NCBI GenBank assembly: GCA_018907035.1
Contig: JACCIC010000001.1
Span: 5,190,001 to 5,254,000 of the forward strand
DNA: 64,000 nucleotides
Reading direction: 5' to 3'
Origin: Sycobia sp. Sy_11
Taxonomy: Eukaryota; Arthropoda; Insecta; Hymenoptera; Epichrysomallidae
The position numbers were made by a program, and so were the translations under genes. Below are positions 47,721 to 61,458 of this stretch, in pieces. The notes beneath the pieces were generated by a model. The model was not told the DNA's origin. It saw nothing but the letters and a program-made list of their open reading frames with translations, and did no database searches. How positions within the stretch are numbered: position 1 is the first letter of the stretch; every line of letters begins with the position of its first letter.

Positions 47721-50200
47721 GAGTCGCGTTTGCGAAAATGCCTCAACAGAGAGAGGACTTTTTAAGAACTCCTTGGAATACTGATAAATTTTATAATTCG
47801 AAGTTAATACTCCCTTTTTTTCGCACGAATTTTAGCTTCATTCGGTAAACATACATTTACTATGCATAGAATTATATCTATCGAAATCTATTTATTCAAA
47901 GGGAATCGAATTGAGAAGAGAAAAGATATTGAATGAAAAACCTCTTGTAAAGTTGATATCTTCCTATTTTAAATGAAATATATACATTCTATTATTCGAC
48001 TTTCTCTCAGCTGTTACCTGTCAGTGTTTCCAACTTATATTATTTTTAATAACACGAAGGTAGATTTTCAGCTTGAAGCGCATCATTTTTTAATTCCAAA
48101 TAAAATACATACTCAGAAAGACATATTTACATTATGATTAAAGGATAAATAATAGTTACGCTAAAAGCAAATTCTTTTCCTTAGTAAAATCCTTAGCTTC
48201 TCGATCAAGAATATATTTGTGCAACTAATATATTTATAAAAGCCAGAACTTCTACCTCATAAGACACCTACATCTGGAGTTATATAACTGATCTAACTCA
48301 TTAATAGATGCTTAAATTCGTTTATTGTTTGTTAATAGCACCTGAAATTTTTGTTTTTTATTGAAATTCAGGAAATTCTTCGAATGCTTTCTCAAATTCT
48401 TTACTTTTTTAATTGAATAACAAGGAATTAAGTTTAAAATATATATTGAAGTCTAAAGGCAGTATTTAAAACACTTAGACGTATCATTACACTCTCAGAA
48501 TGAATGAACATTATTTTTTGTTTAATTGCATTGAACCGAATTCAGAAATTCACTATATTTTTTTTCTATCAATATGAAAATGGTTTTAAAGTTTTATAAG
48601 AGACTAGTTTATACTAGATAATTGCCTTTTGTATAGGTAATAATGTAGTTCATACAACGGTTAATGATGATATACGAGCCAATACTTGCGTTGTTTTACA
48701 TCCACTCATACCTAATACATTTATTTAAGTCCACAGCTCAGTACAAAATTTTACAATGATGTAGCAAATTTTTTTTAAATTTTTAAAAATTTGTTGAAAA
48801 TGGATGTAAACTTTGACTCTTTTCACAAAGAACAAATTTTGTTTTGTTTTCTATAAAATTATTATAGAAAAATTGCGACAATTGGGCTGTATAGTCAATA
48901 CAGACATAAATTCCAAGACTTAATATCTGTCGAGTAAACTTAGGCCAAGAATGAGCGAAGGGGGACTCCCACGGAATGAAGTGAAGGTGTTACCCGTTAC
49001 GTTTCGAATGCCCCGTTTGAATTAAATAATCTAAAACTTTCGCTTTTTACGATACTGTCCAATATTTAGTTTCAAGTATTTTTGCTTTATTATTTATAGA
49101 AGGCTAATCTAACAGAATACTCTATGAAAACGAGAAATGATATACAAAACAATAGAACTGTACAATTTTAGTGAAATAAGTCAACGATATAAATCAATGA
49201 TAAACAGTATAGATTTACACATATTGTGTGATGTAACCGATGGATGAATAATTAAAATTTCTAAGAGGATACACAGTAAAATTAAATATTGTATAATAAA
49301 AACTACGAAATATTTTCAACTTTACTAAGGAATAAATGAAAAAGTAAACTTTCAACAACCTGATTAATATTTTTTTCGCTAATCAAAATTAACGTAAACC
49401 TCGATTATTTATTGAATAGGCTAATATTCTTTTGCGCATATATGGGTGAATGAAAACGAATCGAGCGAGCTGTTTAGGCAGTACAGTCCTACATGCTAGC
49501 GAGCCTTATCCAATGTTCATATACTGCACAATTCGCACATAGTACATTGCTATTTGTAAATTTATTCTTTAGAGCTTTTCCCACCGTTCACCACGTTTGA
49601 GGGAATATTTTACTTTTTTCCTTCTTCCTTTACACGAGTGCGAACTCACTGCGCTGCTTAATGTTACTGCTTTTTAATCAACTACAGCAAGCTCTGCTCG
49701 TAAAAGATGTGCTCGTCTCTTAAAAGTAGACGAGCAACGTTTCATCATGAAAAAGGAAAAATGTTCAGAAAAACTGTTTTCACGCCCCAGTTCATGTCTT
49801 TGCATGGAAAATTTTTATTCACGATGCAACCATTTAAATATTGTGCGACCACTTTTTAACTAAAGGAGCTCCCGCGAATTTTAAAGAAATGCGTTCTGAA
49901 AGCTGGGTTAACTAAATCTCCTTTTTCGCAATTACTCTTATATTATAAAACTTGTCGACAATACTCGAGCAGGTAATTAAAATACAGATGTTAAAAGCGT
50001 TGATTTTGAAAAGGTCAAGCAACACCGCGCTAAAATACAGTTAGAAGAAAAAGATCTGTTAAAAAGTTGATTAAAACCAAGCGACTTTGTTTTATCGATG
50101 TATATAAAAGCTACGAAATAGACCGGCGGCATTTCACTTCGCTTGGCATTTAATTACCATAAATCTTTCGTAAATCTCATTACAAGGAAGCTCACTGAAT
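47720..50200. other. AT-rich DNA
   Basis: No gene seen. A short GC-richer stretch lies near 48,940-49,010. Confidence 0.5.
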
Positions 50201-50770
50201 AAATTTGTCCCACGCCTCTCCCCCATTTCCCCCTGAAAAACCCAAAACTAGGAGTTCTATCGCTGGAAAAGAGAAGCAAACTAAAACCGGGATGAGCCTG
50301 ACTCTCCAAACGCTTATCGAGCAGCGTCACATTCTCGGTGCATGCGCTAGGAAGGGTTTGAAACTACACTTCGATTTTCCTACATTTTTTTTCTGCAAAG
50401 AGACAGACAGAGAGGGGAGAAAGAGAAAGAGAGAGAGCAAGACAGAGCTAGAGATAACCGCCCGACAGACGCGCGGGTTACAGAGTCCGAATGAGACAAT
50501 GACAAAGGCCAAGCCACTTCTGGTCTTACGGTCCAACGGGCATTTACGATCGTTTGACTGTCCGTCAATCCTTTTGCTGCCTATTGCTCGTTCTCCATTC
50601 TTTCTTTAATTACGCACCTTAGTGGCAGCTCTTTTATCGCTATCCTCCGTAGTATTTACTATTGCTCGATGTACATACGCCCTCTCCTCCCCTTACCCTC
50701 GTTCACGGAGTACTGCAAATCTTCTTTGGGTCTGCTTTAACTCGAGACTTTAAATCGCGTGGGAAATATG
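50200..50770. other. GC-richer island 4 with purine run
   Basis: It contains a GA-rich run at about 50397-50455 and overlapping frames on both strands (134 residues at 50205-50609, passing straight through the purine run). I judge these noncoding. Confidence 0.4.
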
Positions 50771-50774
50771 GACT

Positions 50775-52490
50775 ATATTAATTAACTGCCTAAATGACAG
50801 GTTGATATATAATCTGTCTAAGTCATTGTGATTTTTTTGGCTTATTGTACTAGAAAGAGTATCTGTCAATTTTTTAATAAGAACAGAGTATTTCTGATTG
50901 CATGTATTTTACCGCATTATTTTAAACAGTACTATTTTTTATTATATAACAAATACAAATGAGCATGTCAAAGAAGAGGAACTATAAAGATATCATGATA
51001 TGAAAATATTATTAAGTAACCGAAAATATTTAAAAGATTATATTTTGAAATTATTTCTGAAATGATGCGAAATTTAATCGTATTAATTAAATCGTACGAA
51101 AAAATCATTGACACGTTAATGTACCAAGAAAAGATTAATTTTAAATAGAAACCAACAAATTCAACATTTAATTATTATATTTATTTGAATATAAAAATAG
51201 TAGTTGAAATTTGTCAGTTCGAACCAACATTCGAAGAAAAAAAATGATCTCGTCGATGGAAGGGCTGTATACGGATACGGGCGTCGGTTAGCCTTTTCAC
51301 TTATATACAGAAGCATCCATTAATAAAGTAACGTCTCTTGCCCAAAACTAATAAACTGAATTCTTCAGTAACGCAAAGTTAACTGGTAGATATTTCTTTG
51401 ACAGCCGGTATGCAGATGATCTTTTCTTCCCGTAACTTTTCCAATTGAATTTTTAAATGTAGAATAAGAGTCATAAAATGTCCCTTAGCTTAATTATTTT
51501 TATATGAATAAATGAAATTTTATGCAAAATTTCTAAATAGCAAAATAGTGTCTTGTCCGTTTATCAACGTTGAAAGCATAATTTTTATCCTTGGGTGTTT
51601 CGGAGTGATTCATTGCAATACTATTTCATTTGATTAGATATTATCTGAAGAACAAATTCCTTCAAATGTTTAAAATTATTGTTAATATTAAAGAATTATT
51701 ATTGTCTAAATAGAAGAGAAATTGTAGCTAGTATTTCCCTATTTTCTTGCGAATGATTTGCATTGTTAAAAATTGTCTTTGGAAAAACATCCATTTCGAA
51801 CAAGACGGTTATCCATTATGATGCGTCTAAAGACACCTGCGCTCCATCGCCGTATTATACAGATTATACATAGTTCTCTACATAGGTATCTACATCATAC
51901 TTTTTGGCAATTTCACCATTTTAGCGTCAGTATAGACTTTTGATGTACATGCCACAGTTTCTGACATAGTAACAATATAATTTCCGTCAATATAACTATT
52001 GTATCAATGTTAATCTAACATTACTATCTATAATAAACTCAATATAACGTCAATATATAAATTAGCGAACTAAGCTGGTATTTATTCTAATCCTTTATAT
52101 TTATACTGTCATAAAATCTTCTATAAGAAAGCAAACTAGAATCTCAGCTCATTTACTTAGTAAAATGAAATTCAACCTTATATCAGTTTGTCGACTGGCT
52201 CAAATACTACATTAACGTTCCTAAGCTCAATTTATTTGAGCATTATAATTTTTATCATCTTCCAAACATCACCATTATAATAGAATATTCACTTGTTAAT
52301 TTTAATAAAATATTACTCAAATATAAATTTATTGCTCGTCTGGCATGCAAAGATTTATATTTACAGTAAAATAATAATCAAATAAACTAAAGATGTAATA
52401 CAAGTACAAATTAATCGCAAGATTAATCATCTGATGACTGAAAGCCATAGGACATATGTGAAAAAGCCAAAAGAAAGTGTAATAATACAT
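50775..52490. other. AT-rich DNA
   Basis: No gene or repeat recognised. Confidence 0.5.
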
Positions 52491-53115
52491 TCACGTATAC
52501 GTGCGCAGCTCGTAAAAAGCTTATTTTTATATTACGAAAGAAAACCCTTCGGATCAATTAGCTATCGTAACGAGATCCACGAGTTCGTATCGTTCATCGC
52601 GGCGCCGGAAGTATAATAAACAGTCCCGGCGTATAAAAGAGAAAAATGAAAGACAGAGCATAAAAAAGACGTTTACCCGGAGCCCGTGTACGCTTTCGCG
52701 CGCACGCGCGCGCACGACGCTCCAATGAAAATCGAGAAAATTGCGCGTAATAGGAAACGCCCTCGTAAAAGCCAGGCGAAGAAAGGTGGGTGGTGAGAAA
52801 AAAAGCGCGCGGCCTTTGGCGCTCGGCTGGCGCCCGCCCGACCACCCCTCCCCGCCTAGAGCCCGGACCGGCGCGTTTTAAAAAGGCGCGAATATAAAGC
52901 CGGCTGTTACATAATACAAACAAGGACGTAAAAGTTTTTTCATTTTCCTCGAATTGCCGCTCGACTCTGCGATCCCGGGGCGGGCGCGAGCGCGAGAACA
53001 GCCCAGAGAGCGGCGGGAGTGGGGATAAGATTATGGACCGAGTGGAAGGAGGAATGCGATAAGAAGGTGTTGGTACGGGGTTTGGGGGGAGGGGGAAGCG
53101 GACTAAAGATCCCGG
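52490..53115. other. GC-rich, CpG-dense island 5
   Basis: The most GC-rich part of the window, with a CGCG-dense run near 52,697-52,720 and G-rich runs near 53,080-53,100. Two TATA-like motifs lie within it: GGCGTATAAAAGAG near 52,628 and GCGAATATAAAGCC near 52,887. A 243-residue minus-strand frame spans it but has no recognisable domain. It could contain a promoter or first exon of an unseen gene; this is unproven. Confidence 0.35.
52628..52641 (+). promoter_or_regulatory. Candidate TATA-type core promoter
   Basis: A consensus TATAAAAG sits in GC-rich flanks (GGCGTATAAAAGAG). No clear initiator or downstream exon was found, so the assignment rests on the motif and context only. Confidence 0.2.
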
Positions 53116-53119
53116 AGAG

Positions 53120-53690
53120 TGTAAATAAGATATTTTACGAAGATAAGCGGAGAAAGATGGGTAGATGAATAATGTATCAATATTTGGATCTACAATTTTA
53201 TCAAGCATGCATGTGGCAATCCTTGAATTCTCTTGGCAAATATTGACGCCTGGAAATTCTTGCTTCTTGCTTCTGGAGATGGTTGCACATATTTGAATTA
53301 TTGAAATATATTCCATCATGGTCAATCAATAGGAATAATGGAACGAGGAGAAATTTTCATGTGATTACGCAATTGAAATTGGAACGAAGACTCGTGTTTC
53401 AAGAGAGACAATGAGAAACTCTCTCAAATACCCAAATTTCTGAAGAACTTCGATTCTTTTGTTTAATTATATATATTATATTGAAAAGAACTTTTAAATT
53501 AAAATGTATTCATATTATCGCAAAAGCACTTCAAACGAGTATAAAACTGCAACTGATGATTGAATAAATTTAATGATTCAATGATTCATAAAGATTGAAT
53601 GTTGCCGTTCCATTGAAAACTGACCCGCGTAATGTTCCACAAGAATTATAAACATTCAACGGTAGTTCGGCCAATCAACTCCTTATAGTT
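53120..53690. other. AT-rich DNA between GC islands
   Basis: Nothing recognisable. Confidence 0.5.
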
Positions 53691-54030
53691 CTCCTCGAAA
53701 TCCAAAGATACAGACTCTCGTGAATCGATTAACATCTTCCGGGAAAGATGCAAAACATGCTAACGTAAAGTGCAGGAGCGAGCTCGCGCCTCGGCAGTTT
53801 AGCCCCTCAGCGATTACCGCCGGACGACGTCGGTCGCTTTACGACTGTGATATCTCGTCGGTGGCCTTCCTACCGACTCGCCCCCTTTACAGAAAAACTA
53901 ATCGCGCCGAGCAATCTCCGCGCGAACGAACGATACGGTCGTACGTCGTCTGCTCGCGGTGATGATCGACTAACTTGGATTCTCAGCTGCCGTGCGCGCC
54001 GTTCGGCGAAATGGATTAGATACTCCGAGT
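53690..54030. other. GC-rich island 6
   Basis: CpG-rich block of about 340 bp. Frames on both strands have Arg/Ser-rich translations without motifs. Confidence 0.4.
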
Positions 54031-56032
54031 CAGCGAGGAATTTTTTCTTTTTTTTAAAATTCATTTTTTTATACAGTCTGCTTTTTATTTCTTCTTGAGG
54101 GGTGAAATTTGCGATTTTATAGTTGGCTAGAGCTTTTGAGAATTGAAATGGATAGTCTGAGGATTTAATGTTTAAGTTATATCTGTTATATTTATTAGTT
54201 TCAGCCTTAGTTAAGTATATCAATTTCAGTAACTAAAATCAATTATTTTGATTGAAATTTAAAGGTTTGTTGAATAAAAAGTTTAAATGAATCCATAAAG
54301 ATTTAAATATTTTTTTTATCTTTTTTAAAAAATTATTTTTTAAAGTTCAAAATTCCAACGTAGAAATCTATTTTAATCTATATTATTAAATGTTATCTAT
54401 TTTAATATATTTTTTTCAACTTTGGAATTAATATATTACATTTTTACGTTATTCTATTAATTAAATACATCCTCAGAACTGGACTTATTCCTATGTATAC
54501 ATTTTGTTCGTGAGGTCATATTTTAAGTCATTAGAAAAGTATAGAAAAACAATTTTGTGAGTGAATTTTTTTTCTTTTGAACATGTCCATCTACTTTAAT
54601 GTACTTAATAAACGTTTCATTTTCTTTTATTTTGTCAAAGAACTGATTCGAAAATGAAACATGGTAATGTCGAGTCTGCCCCTTTTATTAAAGATCCAAT
54701 GGACGTACAATGTCCACTCCAAAGTGCAGTAGTCAAAGCCTCTGTGGCTTATTTCACTGGCCTTGCCTTTATTGGAGCATATTTGCCATTCAAAAGATAC
54801 TTTTTGGATTTTCTATACTTCTTTCTTCTACGAGCAAATGCAACATTCATTTTATAGACATTTTAAATTAAGTTTAGTTTATTTAATTAATTTAGTAAAT
54901 TTATTAATTTAGTTAATTTAGTAAATTAAGTTGAGTTTAGTTCCCAATTTATTCCACACAATTCCAATGAGTGCACTTTTGATATTCCTGTAGTCTTGAC
55001 CTTCTTCGGTTACTTAATATTATATCGTGAACTTAATCAATCGTCAAGGTGCCAATTTGATGCTCGCACGATAACGTTGAATGATAGCACGATATCAATG
55101 TACTGTTGATTTGTGGACAGTTTTCAATTAATTTATTGAATGATCAATTTCTATAGAACATTGACGAATCCTCGTATAACACTCAGTCAGAGGCCCTCTT
55201 TAATAATAGAGAGATGATAGGAACTAAGATAATTTTAGTAGCCGATTATTATCTCCATTCCTATTACCAAAATATCCTTATAAATAAATTTTAACTTTAA
55301 CTATCCACTTAGATTTATTTTTCAAAACTATTTATACGCTGATTACTTTTACATTCTTTATTACTTGCTATCTACCTTTTCTTTAAACCTCATACCTTAA
55401 AGAACATATTAAGAACAGACCTTTTAGAATATATCGCTTGAAGATCTAATTAACTAATATTCTTTATTACAAATGACCAATATTAAAACGAGGTAATTTA
55501 TTGTAGGAAGTTCGTTAGTCTGCTCGCTCTTGTTTAAAAAAAGGATAGAGCAGGATAGATGAAGATTGTAAAAATGAAAAAAAGATCAAAAATGAAAATA
55601 AATAAAAGTTTTTCAATTTACATAATATAATTGCTTTTGTTTTGACTTCACGTATGACTTTTCTGCATTATTTTGATTGCTTTATTTTGATACTAAATTA
55701 AATATTAAAAGATATAGAAATTAAACAAATTATATGAGAATTTCTTACTTGATCTTCAGAATGCATTTCAATGTCATCTCGTTTAAAAAAATAGAAAAAA
55801 TTATTCTACATTTCTATAATATTGTTTAAGCAATGTATTATAAATTGTACATAAATATTGAAGATCAGTAATTTAAACCGTACTTTTTTAAGTTCATATT
55901 TCATGAAATAGTCTAAAGTGTTTTGAATAAAGTTTCGAAATATTTTCAAATTTGAATTCTTTTTCAATTAGTCTCCAATAGAATAATAATCTTTAATTAA
56001 TTAGTAAATCTACAGACTTATAGTATATGGAC

Positions 56033-56035
<3 letters not shown>

Positions 56036-56086
<51 letters not shown>
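56036..56086. repeat. (GT)n microsatellite
   Basis: About 25 GT units. Confidence 0.95.
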
Positions 56087-56089
<3 letters not shown>

Positions 56090-56448
56090 CAGACATATGT
56101 ACATATACAGGTATAATACAATTACTTTCATAATGTTTGCAAGAATTTGCTATTATTTTGAATTTTCCTTTTTTCTACAAAATTCAAGATTGACCTACGC
56201 TCAATATTTAAGTAATCTGATAAGATGATACAATATGAACACAAGAAAAACATCAAATGCTTGTTGATCGTTTGTATCCTTACTATGCAAGTTCTAAATT
56301 CCGACTATTTTTTGGAGTTCTGGCTAGGTTAAAAATATGGTCCTCTGAAATACAAAGTTTTCATCTCTTGCTTTTACGTCTAAATACCAGTACCAACATT
56401 CTCACAGCTAGTTGCTTAACAATTTTTTTTATTTTTATACCAATAACA

Positions 56449-56545
56449 TTAATAAATATTTTTACATTTCTTACAGTTTTTTAAAAAAATAATTGTAATA
56501 TAATTATGGTGACAATCAGACTGCCCTAGTTTATAATCACCTGCA
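56449..56545 (+). repeat. Degenerate Penelope-type terminal unit
   Basis: ATTAATAAATATTTTTACAT, TCTTACAGT, GTGACAATCAGACTGCCC and GTTTATAATCACC occur in the same order as in the copies at 8.4, 9.2, 12.0 and 13.6 kb. It is the only copy found outside the protease array. Confidence 0.6.
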
Positions 56546-56849
56546 TGCAATTTGAAATAGTAAACCTAAAATATTAAGATTAAACTTATTTTTGTCAGTG
56601 AAACAAAACTGTCGATAAAGCCTATAAAATAATTATTAGTTTGATTGATATTATTAGTTTGCCGATGGGATTAAAATTATGAATTTTCTAAAAATACTTC
56701 AAAATTTGTAAACTCAAATTCTATCCGACATAAAGAACATAAAGTGATTCCTATTTTACATTCCTTCTCTTACTTGGCGTTCCTAATTTAGAGCATTATA
56801 TTCATGAAAAATATAAACAGCTGTAACCGCAATTCCGAGAAAGAATCAT

Positions 56850-57760
56850 CTCGAAGCAATACTTGACGAACGATCGTATCGGGCGCCGTTGGCCAACGGG
56901 CGTACCCAACCCCCCGAGAAGCCATCGCGCTTAGCTGCTCGCGGTCACGCTGCGATGACCTAGAGAGATATAATCGCGTCCCGGCGCCCGGTAACCCCAC
57001 GCCACCCCGACCCCCCCCCGCCATTCCGACGTCCGATATTGGAAACTGCGATTTTCACTGTCCGCTGAATTCGCGTCTCGGCCGGCGACTCGTGGGTCGG
57101 CGAGATGGACGGGGTTTGAGGCGAGGAGTGGGGAGACTCTTCGATTATCCATCGAACCCCTCGCAGTCCTGCGCCGGCTGAGATAAAAATATCGCCGACG
57201 TCCCCGACCACCCCCTTCTTCGCAACGGATCTCGTATATATACTTGAATGGAACGTACTGCAGGGGGTTAGACTGGGAGGTGGGGTGGCTACGTCGTCGC
57301 CACCGCCGCGGATAAGCGACTTTTGGCTCTTTACCGCTTGAAATTACTCTTGGCCTCCGGAGCCGCCGAGCAATTTAGATAAACGATCGCTCTTGCTCAC
57401 CGACCCTCCTTCCCCTTTCCACCTGCCCGGGCTCGCTGGCTCTGCGCGCCGCGTAAGAACGCACCACCGCGATCCAGCTCGCTGCCTCGTTTATTTCTGG
57501 TGACTTTGGGGTCAATGATGGTGAATTTGTCGTTGCTTTAAACGATTTCGCCCCGAGACTGGCTTCCTTTTTCCAGCCGCAGTAAATAAAGGAATCGCTC
57601 TGCCGACGCTCATGGCCCGCTTCTTATTTTAAATTCAAAACAAACGACGCGGTCACGGGCTCGTTGTACTTTATTTCTTTGCCTATTCGTTTTTTCCCGT
57701 TGTTTCTGCCTTGCTCAAGAGAGCGGGGGGAAATTTTTATTTTACGAGGCTTACAAATAG
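56850..57760. other. GC-rich island 7
   Basis: The longest strongly GC-rich block (about 900 bp), with C-rich runs such as CGACCCCCCCCCGCC near 57,010. Minus-strand frames of 73-83 residues are Gly/Arg-rich and compositional. No splice-bounded exon or tRNA was recognised. Confidence 0.4.
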
Positions 57761-59380
57761 CAAAGTAATACAAGTCAATTTTATAGGTTATAAAGAGTCA
57801 CAGATTCCAAAAGGTTTATTTTATGATCGCGGGAGGGCAGGAGCAACGGACATATTCTTTCATTTGCATTCGGATTTTTACCGTTTTTAGTCAGAACAAA
57901 AACTAGAAGTTAGATCGAACGTCGAGTTTTGATTCTATAACTACTGCGAATATAGATTATTGTTTAACTCGTCGCTGCTGCCGTAAAAAATTGTGGTACT
58001 TTTTTGTCGATTCGGCAACGGTGCATAACAGAAAGACTTGAAATTTAATTCTGGTAGAAAAATCTGAAAAAGTAATAAAAATCATTCATTTTCATCCAAT
58101 TCAGTGACATCTATCGAGCCATCCCAATTTTGAATTTTAATACGTTATTGAACGATTATGGATATCACTTCTAATTAAAATTATTACGTGATAACTGATA
58201 ATTATATTACATACCAGCGCATACACTGGGGAAATTCGTGTTATAATAAAATATGAATTTGTATTTACTACACTTTAATATAGCGGTTAAATAAATACAT
58301 CTTCATAGTTAATAAAATAAAGTCACCACTTATATCTGATTATTCAAAACAACAGATTTTACACAAATTAGTTTAATTAATTCATCTGGATTGGCGTTAC
58401 ATTGTAATTATTCAGATCAAATATCCATTAGATATATTCCAAAAAATAAATGCATGTCACTCTTCCAATGTCAAAAAACTGCACGTGAAAAATTCTTAAA
58501 ATGTATAAACATAGCATAAAATTATATGTTGGTATTATTTATGTATCGCTGCAAGACAACTAATTACGTTTTATTTTGATCTTTCATATAAAACTAAAAT
58601 ACGGTTATTACAGTCTTTTTTTCAATATAAATTAAATCGAAAGACTAGCAAAAGCAAAAATAGATAATTTACAAGATTTTAAAAGCTAACCTTTAAAACA
58701 GATTCAATGAGAAATAAATTAGGTATAAAAATGAAATTGTCCATGGAGAATATAACACGGCTTCATAATACTTCAGATGAATTGAATATCGAATGATGAT
58801 CGAAAATAAACAATATGTATAATGTATCTTTATCCTTTCATTCAAATATCTGACTTTTCAAGTAATTATTTATCTATACACTAAATCTTTCAATATCGTG
58901 TCTGAAAATATCAATCTAAAAATAAGTTCACGCTTTACCAATATATCTTTCATCATGTTAAATATTTTTGGTTAACTCACGAGGATGATATGTTATTTAT
59001 ATATTAAAAATGAAACAATAATAATAATAATATAAATATTTCTGAAGATATTCTAATAGTTTAAGTTACTCTTTGCTGAATTTGACATTTTATTATTATT
59101 TATTATCTTAAATGTATAATTTTGTAAATTTAAAATTTACTATATAAAAATTTTGAAATAATTTTTCTAAAAGACTATTTGAAATAATTTCTCCAAAAAT
59201 AAATAAAATGCAGTTGAGCAACAGATCTTCTGAAAAATTAATTATGTGTCACATATTCTATTACATTCAAATAACTATGACATAATGCGATAATAGATAG
59301 AAGGCCAAACCGTAAAGTATAAACCCGGACGAATTATTAACGATTATATGATTTTTCACGTGTGCTCATGAATAATCCAT
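57760..59380. other. AT-rich DNA
   Basis: Nothing recognisable apart from a short (AATA)-like run near 59,010-59,030. Confidence 0.5.
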
Positions 59381-59713
59381 TCATGGTGTTTCGAATACGA
59401 ATACGGTAACCCGTATTTACCCCCTCTCCCTCCCCGTCCCCGCCTTACTTGTCGCCAAGATTTATATCCCAACTCGACTTCATCGATTACTCAAAATAAT
59501 TTTCGATGCATGTTCATACGCACCTGTTGACCTACATACGCGTACCGGTTGTTATAGTCGCGCAAAGAGCAAACGACCGACAATCCAATTATATAGGTGT
59601 CGATGAGGGGCGAACGAGACGGGTGGTTGTATTGAATCGTTTTAAGGACCGCTCGTAAATAACCAAACGGCTGCGATGAAATATCCGTGCGCTATCCTTT
59701 TCATAGCAAGAGA

Positions 59714-59755
<42 letters not shown>

Positions 59756-60580
59756 GTGAGGGAGAAGGAGAGCAAGTGTATGTGAGAGAGAGAGGGCGGA
59801 TAGAGATAGATAGTCAGATCAATCCAATTATTATGAGAGGCATGAAGCCTGCAATTATCGAAGATCATTGCCGGTATTTGTCAGTGTCGCAATATCGCCA
59901 ACGTCGCGGTGGCAGATGCGTCAAAATTTGATCGGAATTGAACGTGGAAACGAGTAACGAGTCGATCTTCGCGCACTGTTCTCAAATGGAGCACAAAAAA
60001 TAGCGATAAGAGACATTAAGAAAAAGAAGTAGGAGCGAAATGGAGGAAAAGGAGAGTGGAAGAGAGACAGAGAGGGAGAGGGGCAGAGAGGGAGAGAGGG
60101 AGAGAGAGATGGATAGTTTCTCGATAATTCGACGAGTGAGCTTGATAAACACTGATTACTATTGTGGGAGCGTGAGTGAAGGAGAGAGAGAGTGAGAGAG
60201 AGCGAGAGGGGGTAGAAACGGGATATAGATAAGCGTAGGAGTGGTTGTTCAATTTTCTTTATCGGAGCGGAATTGCTCTCGTTATCAGTGGAAGGGGGCG
60301 TGTCTGGGAAAATAAATTCGCGTCGAACTGCAAGAGAGGCGCCGAGCGGAACCAATGTGTTCGGTACCAAGAGAGAAAAAGAAAGAAATAGAGAGAGAGA
60401 GAGAGAGAGAGCTGGTGAGAGGAAGAGAAAGATACAGTTAAACGTAATAGTGAAAAGATAGAATTTGGGGAAAACGGATGGGGCAAAAAGCAGCCGCGGC
60501 GTAGAAGATACAGCTGGGGCGTAGCGCATTAATTTTGCATTAGCTCGGCGTGGGATTTTAATAGATTGCAAATCAGGCGC
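59380..60580. other. GC-richer island 8 with multiple (GA)n tracts
   Basis: GA-rich tracts at about 59718-59757, 60060-60110, 60180-60210 and 60385-60412 are embedded in moderately GC-rich DNA. A 216-residue minus-strand frame is essentially (CT)n translated as Ser/Leu runs and is not considered a gene. Dense GAGA sequence in insects can bind GAGA-type factors. Confidence 0.4.
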
Positions 60581-61243
60581 ACGAATGGGAAATTAATGGA
60601 TTGAAAAATTAATCAGATTGGCGGTATTCTTTAGTTTTTTAGAGTTTTGTATTGTTTTTTAAAAACTATCTGTTGTTTTGTCAATATATATGATAGTATC
60701 GCAAATACGTTTCTCGAATTGGCGATTGTCAACATTGACAATGATATCAAATTGGATGAATCAAAAACAAAAGTAGTCGATAACATACCAGTGAACTATG
60801 TACATAAAATTTCTTTGTACTAAATCGTTAATAATGTTATAGAAGTTTTCATCATTATTAATAATACGTACTTAAATACTAATTTTAATTATAGAATTAA
60901 AATTCTATTTTCACCTGATATTCGTATTATTCACACGCAAATAATGCAAACAGAAGCTATTGGAAAGAACAATAAATTCATGGAGTGCGTGACATGGAAA
61001 ATGTAGGGGATAGATGAGAGTAGTATATCTACATAATAGTAAATCTACATAATACATAACTAAGTGATTTTAAGCATTGGACAGCTACTATGCAAAACAT
61101 ATAATTAGATGATAGGAATGAAGTTAAACTTATTTAAACCTAATCTGTGAAACAAAGTTGCAATTCTCTCTTTATAATCTTAAATGAAATTTTGGTATTT
61201 TATCTAATAGGTTGGATACTTTTAAGTAGAATAAAGTCACTTT

Positions 61244-61458
61244 TTTTTTTTTTTTTTTTTTATGTTATTTAACGTCGCTTTATTTATGCTTCCAATTATC
61301 AGTGCTAATCAGCGACGGAGGTCTACGATGCGTTTGTAAACAAAGCACATGTAAATAATTACAGCGGTGCCTGTATCAATCGGCCGAGACCGGGATTTGA
61401 ACTCGGATCACCGAGTTAGTAGTCCTTCGCTCTAGCGATCGAGCCATCGTAGGCCTCT
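61244..61458 (-). mobile_element. tRNA-derived SINE, full length, 11-bp target duplication
   Basis: On the minus strand, an A box (TGGCTCGATCG) and a B box (GAGTTCAAATCCCG) are followed by the family body and a poly(A) tail of about 20. The 11-nt duplication AAAGTCACTTT is at 61233-61243 and 61459-61469. The well-kept Pol III boxes and long tail suggest a young copy. Confidence 0.93.

Larger units (their letters stand above)
54040..56850. other. AT-rich DNA with a (GT)n array and an old repeat
   Basis: No gene is supported. A 67-residue frame at 54654-54857 has a possible hydrophobic segment but no homologue I recognise. A short AT direct-repeat tract (TTTAGTTAATTTAGTAAATT-like) lies near 54,870-54,930. 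Confidence 0.45.

Noticed and set aside
50205..50609. 134-residue frame
   Set aside because: Runs through a purine-rich low-complexity tract; no motif.
52594..53325. 243-residue minus-strand open frame
   Set aside because: It spans a GC-rich island, where stops are rare. The translation is Arg/Pro/Ser-rich with no domain, and half of it lies in AT-rich DNA with no coding character.
54654..54857. 67-residue frame with a hydrophobic segment
   Set aside because: No family resemblance, no adjacent splice-consistent exon, AT-rich surroundings. It could be chance.
59921..60571. 216-residue minus-strand open frame
   Set aside because: Mostly Ser/Leu runs produced by (CT)n microsatellites; no domain.
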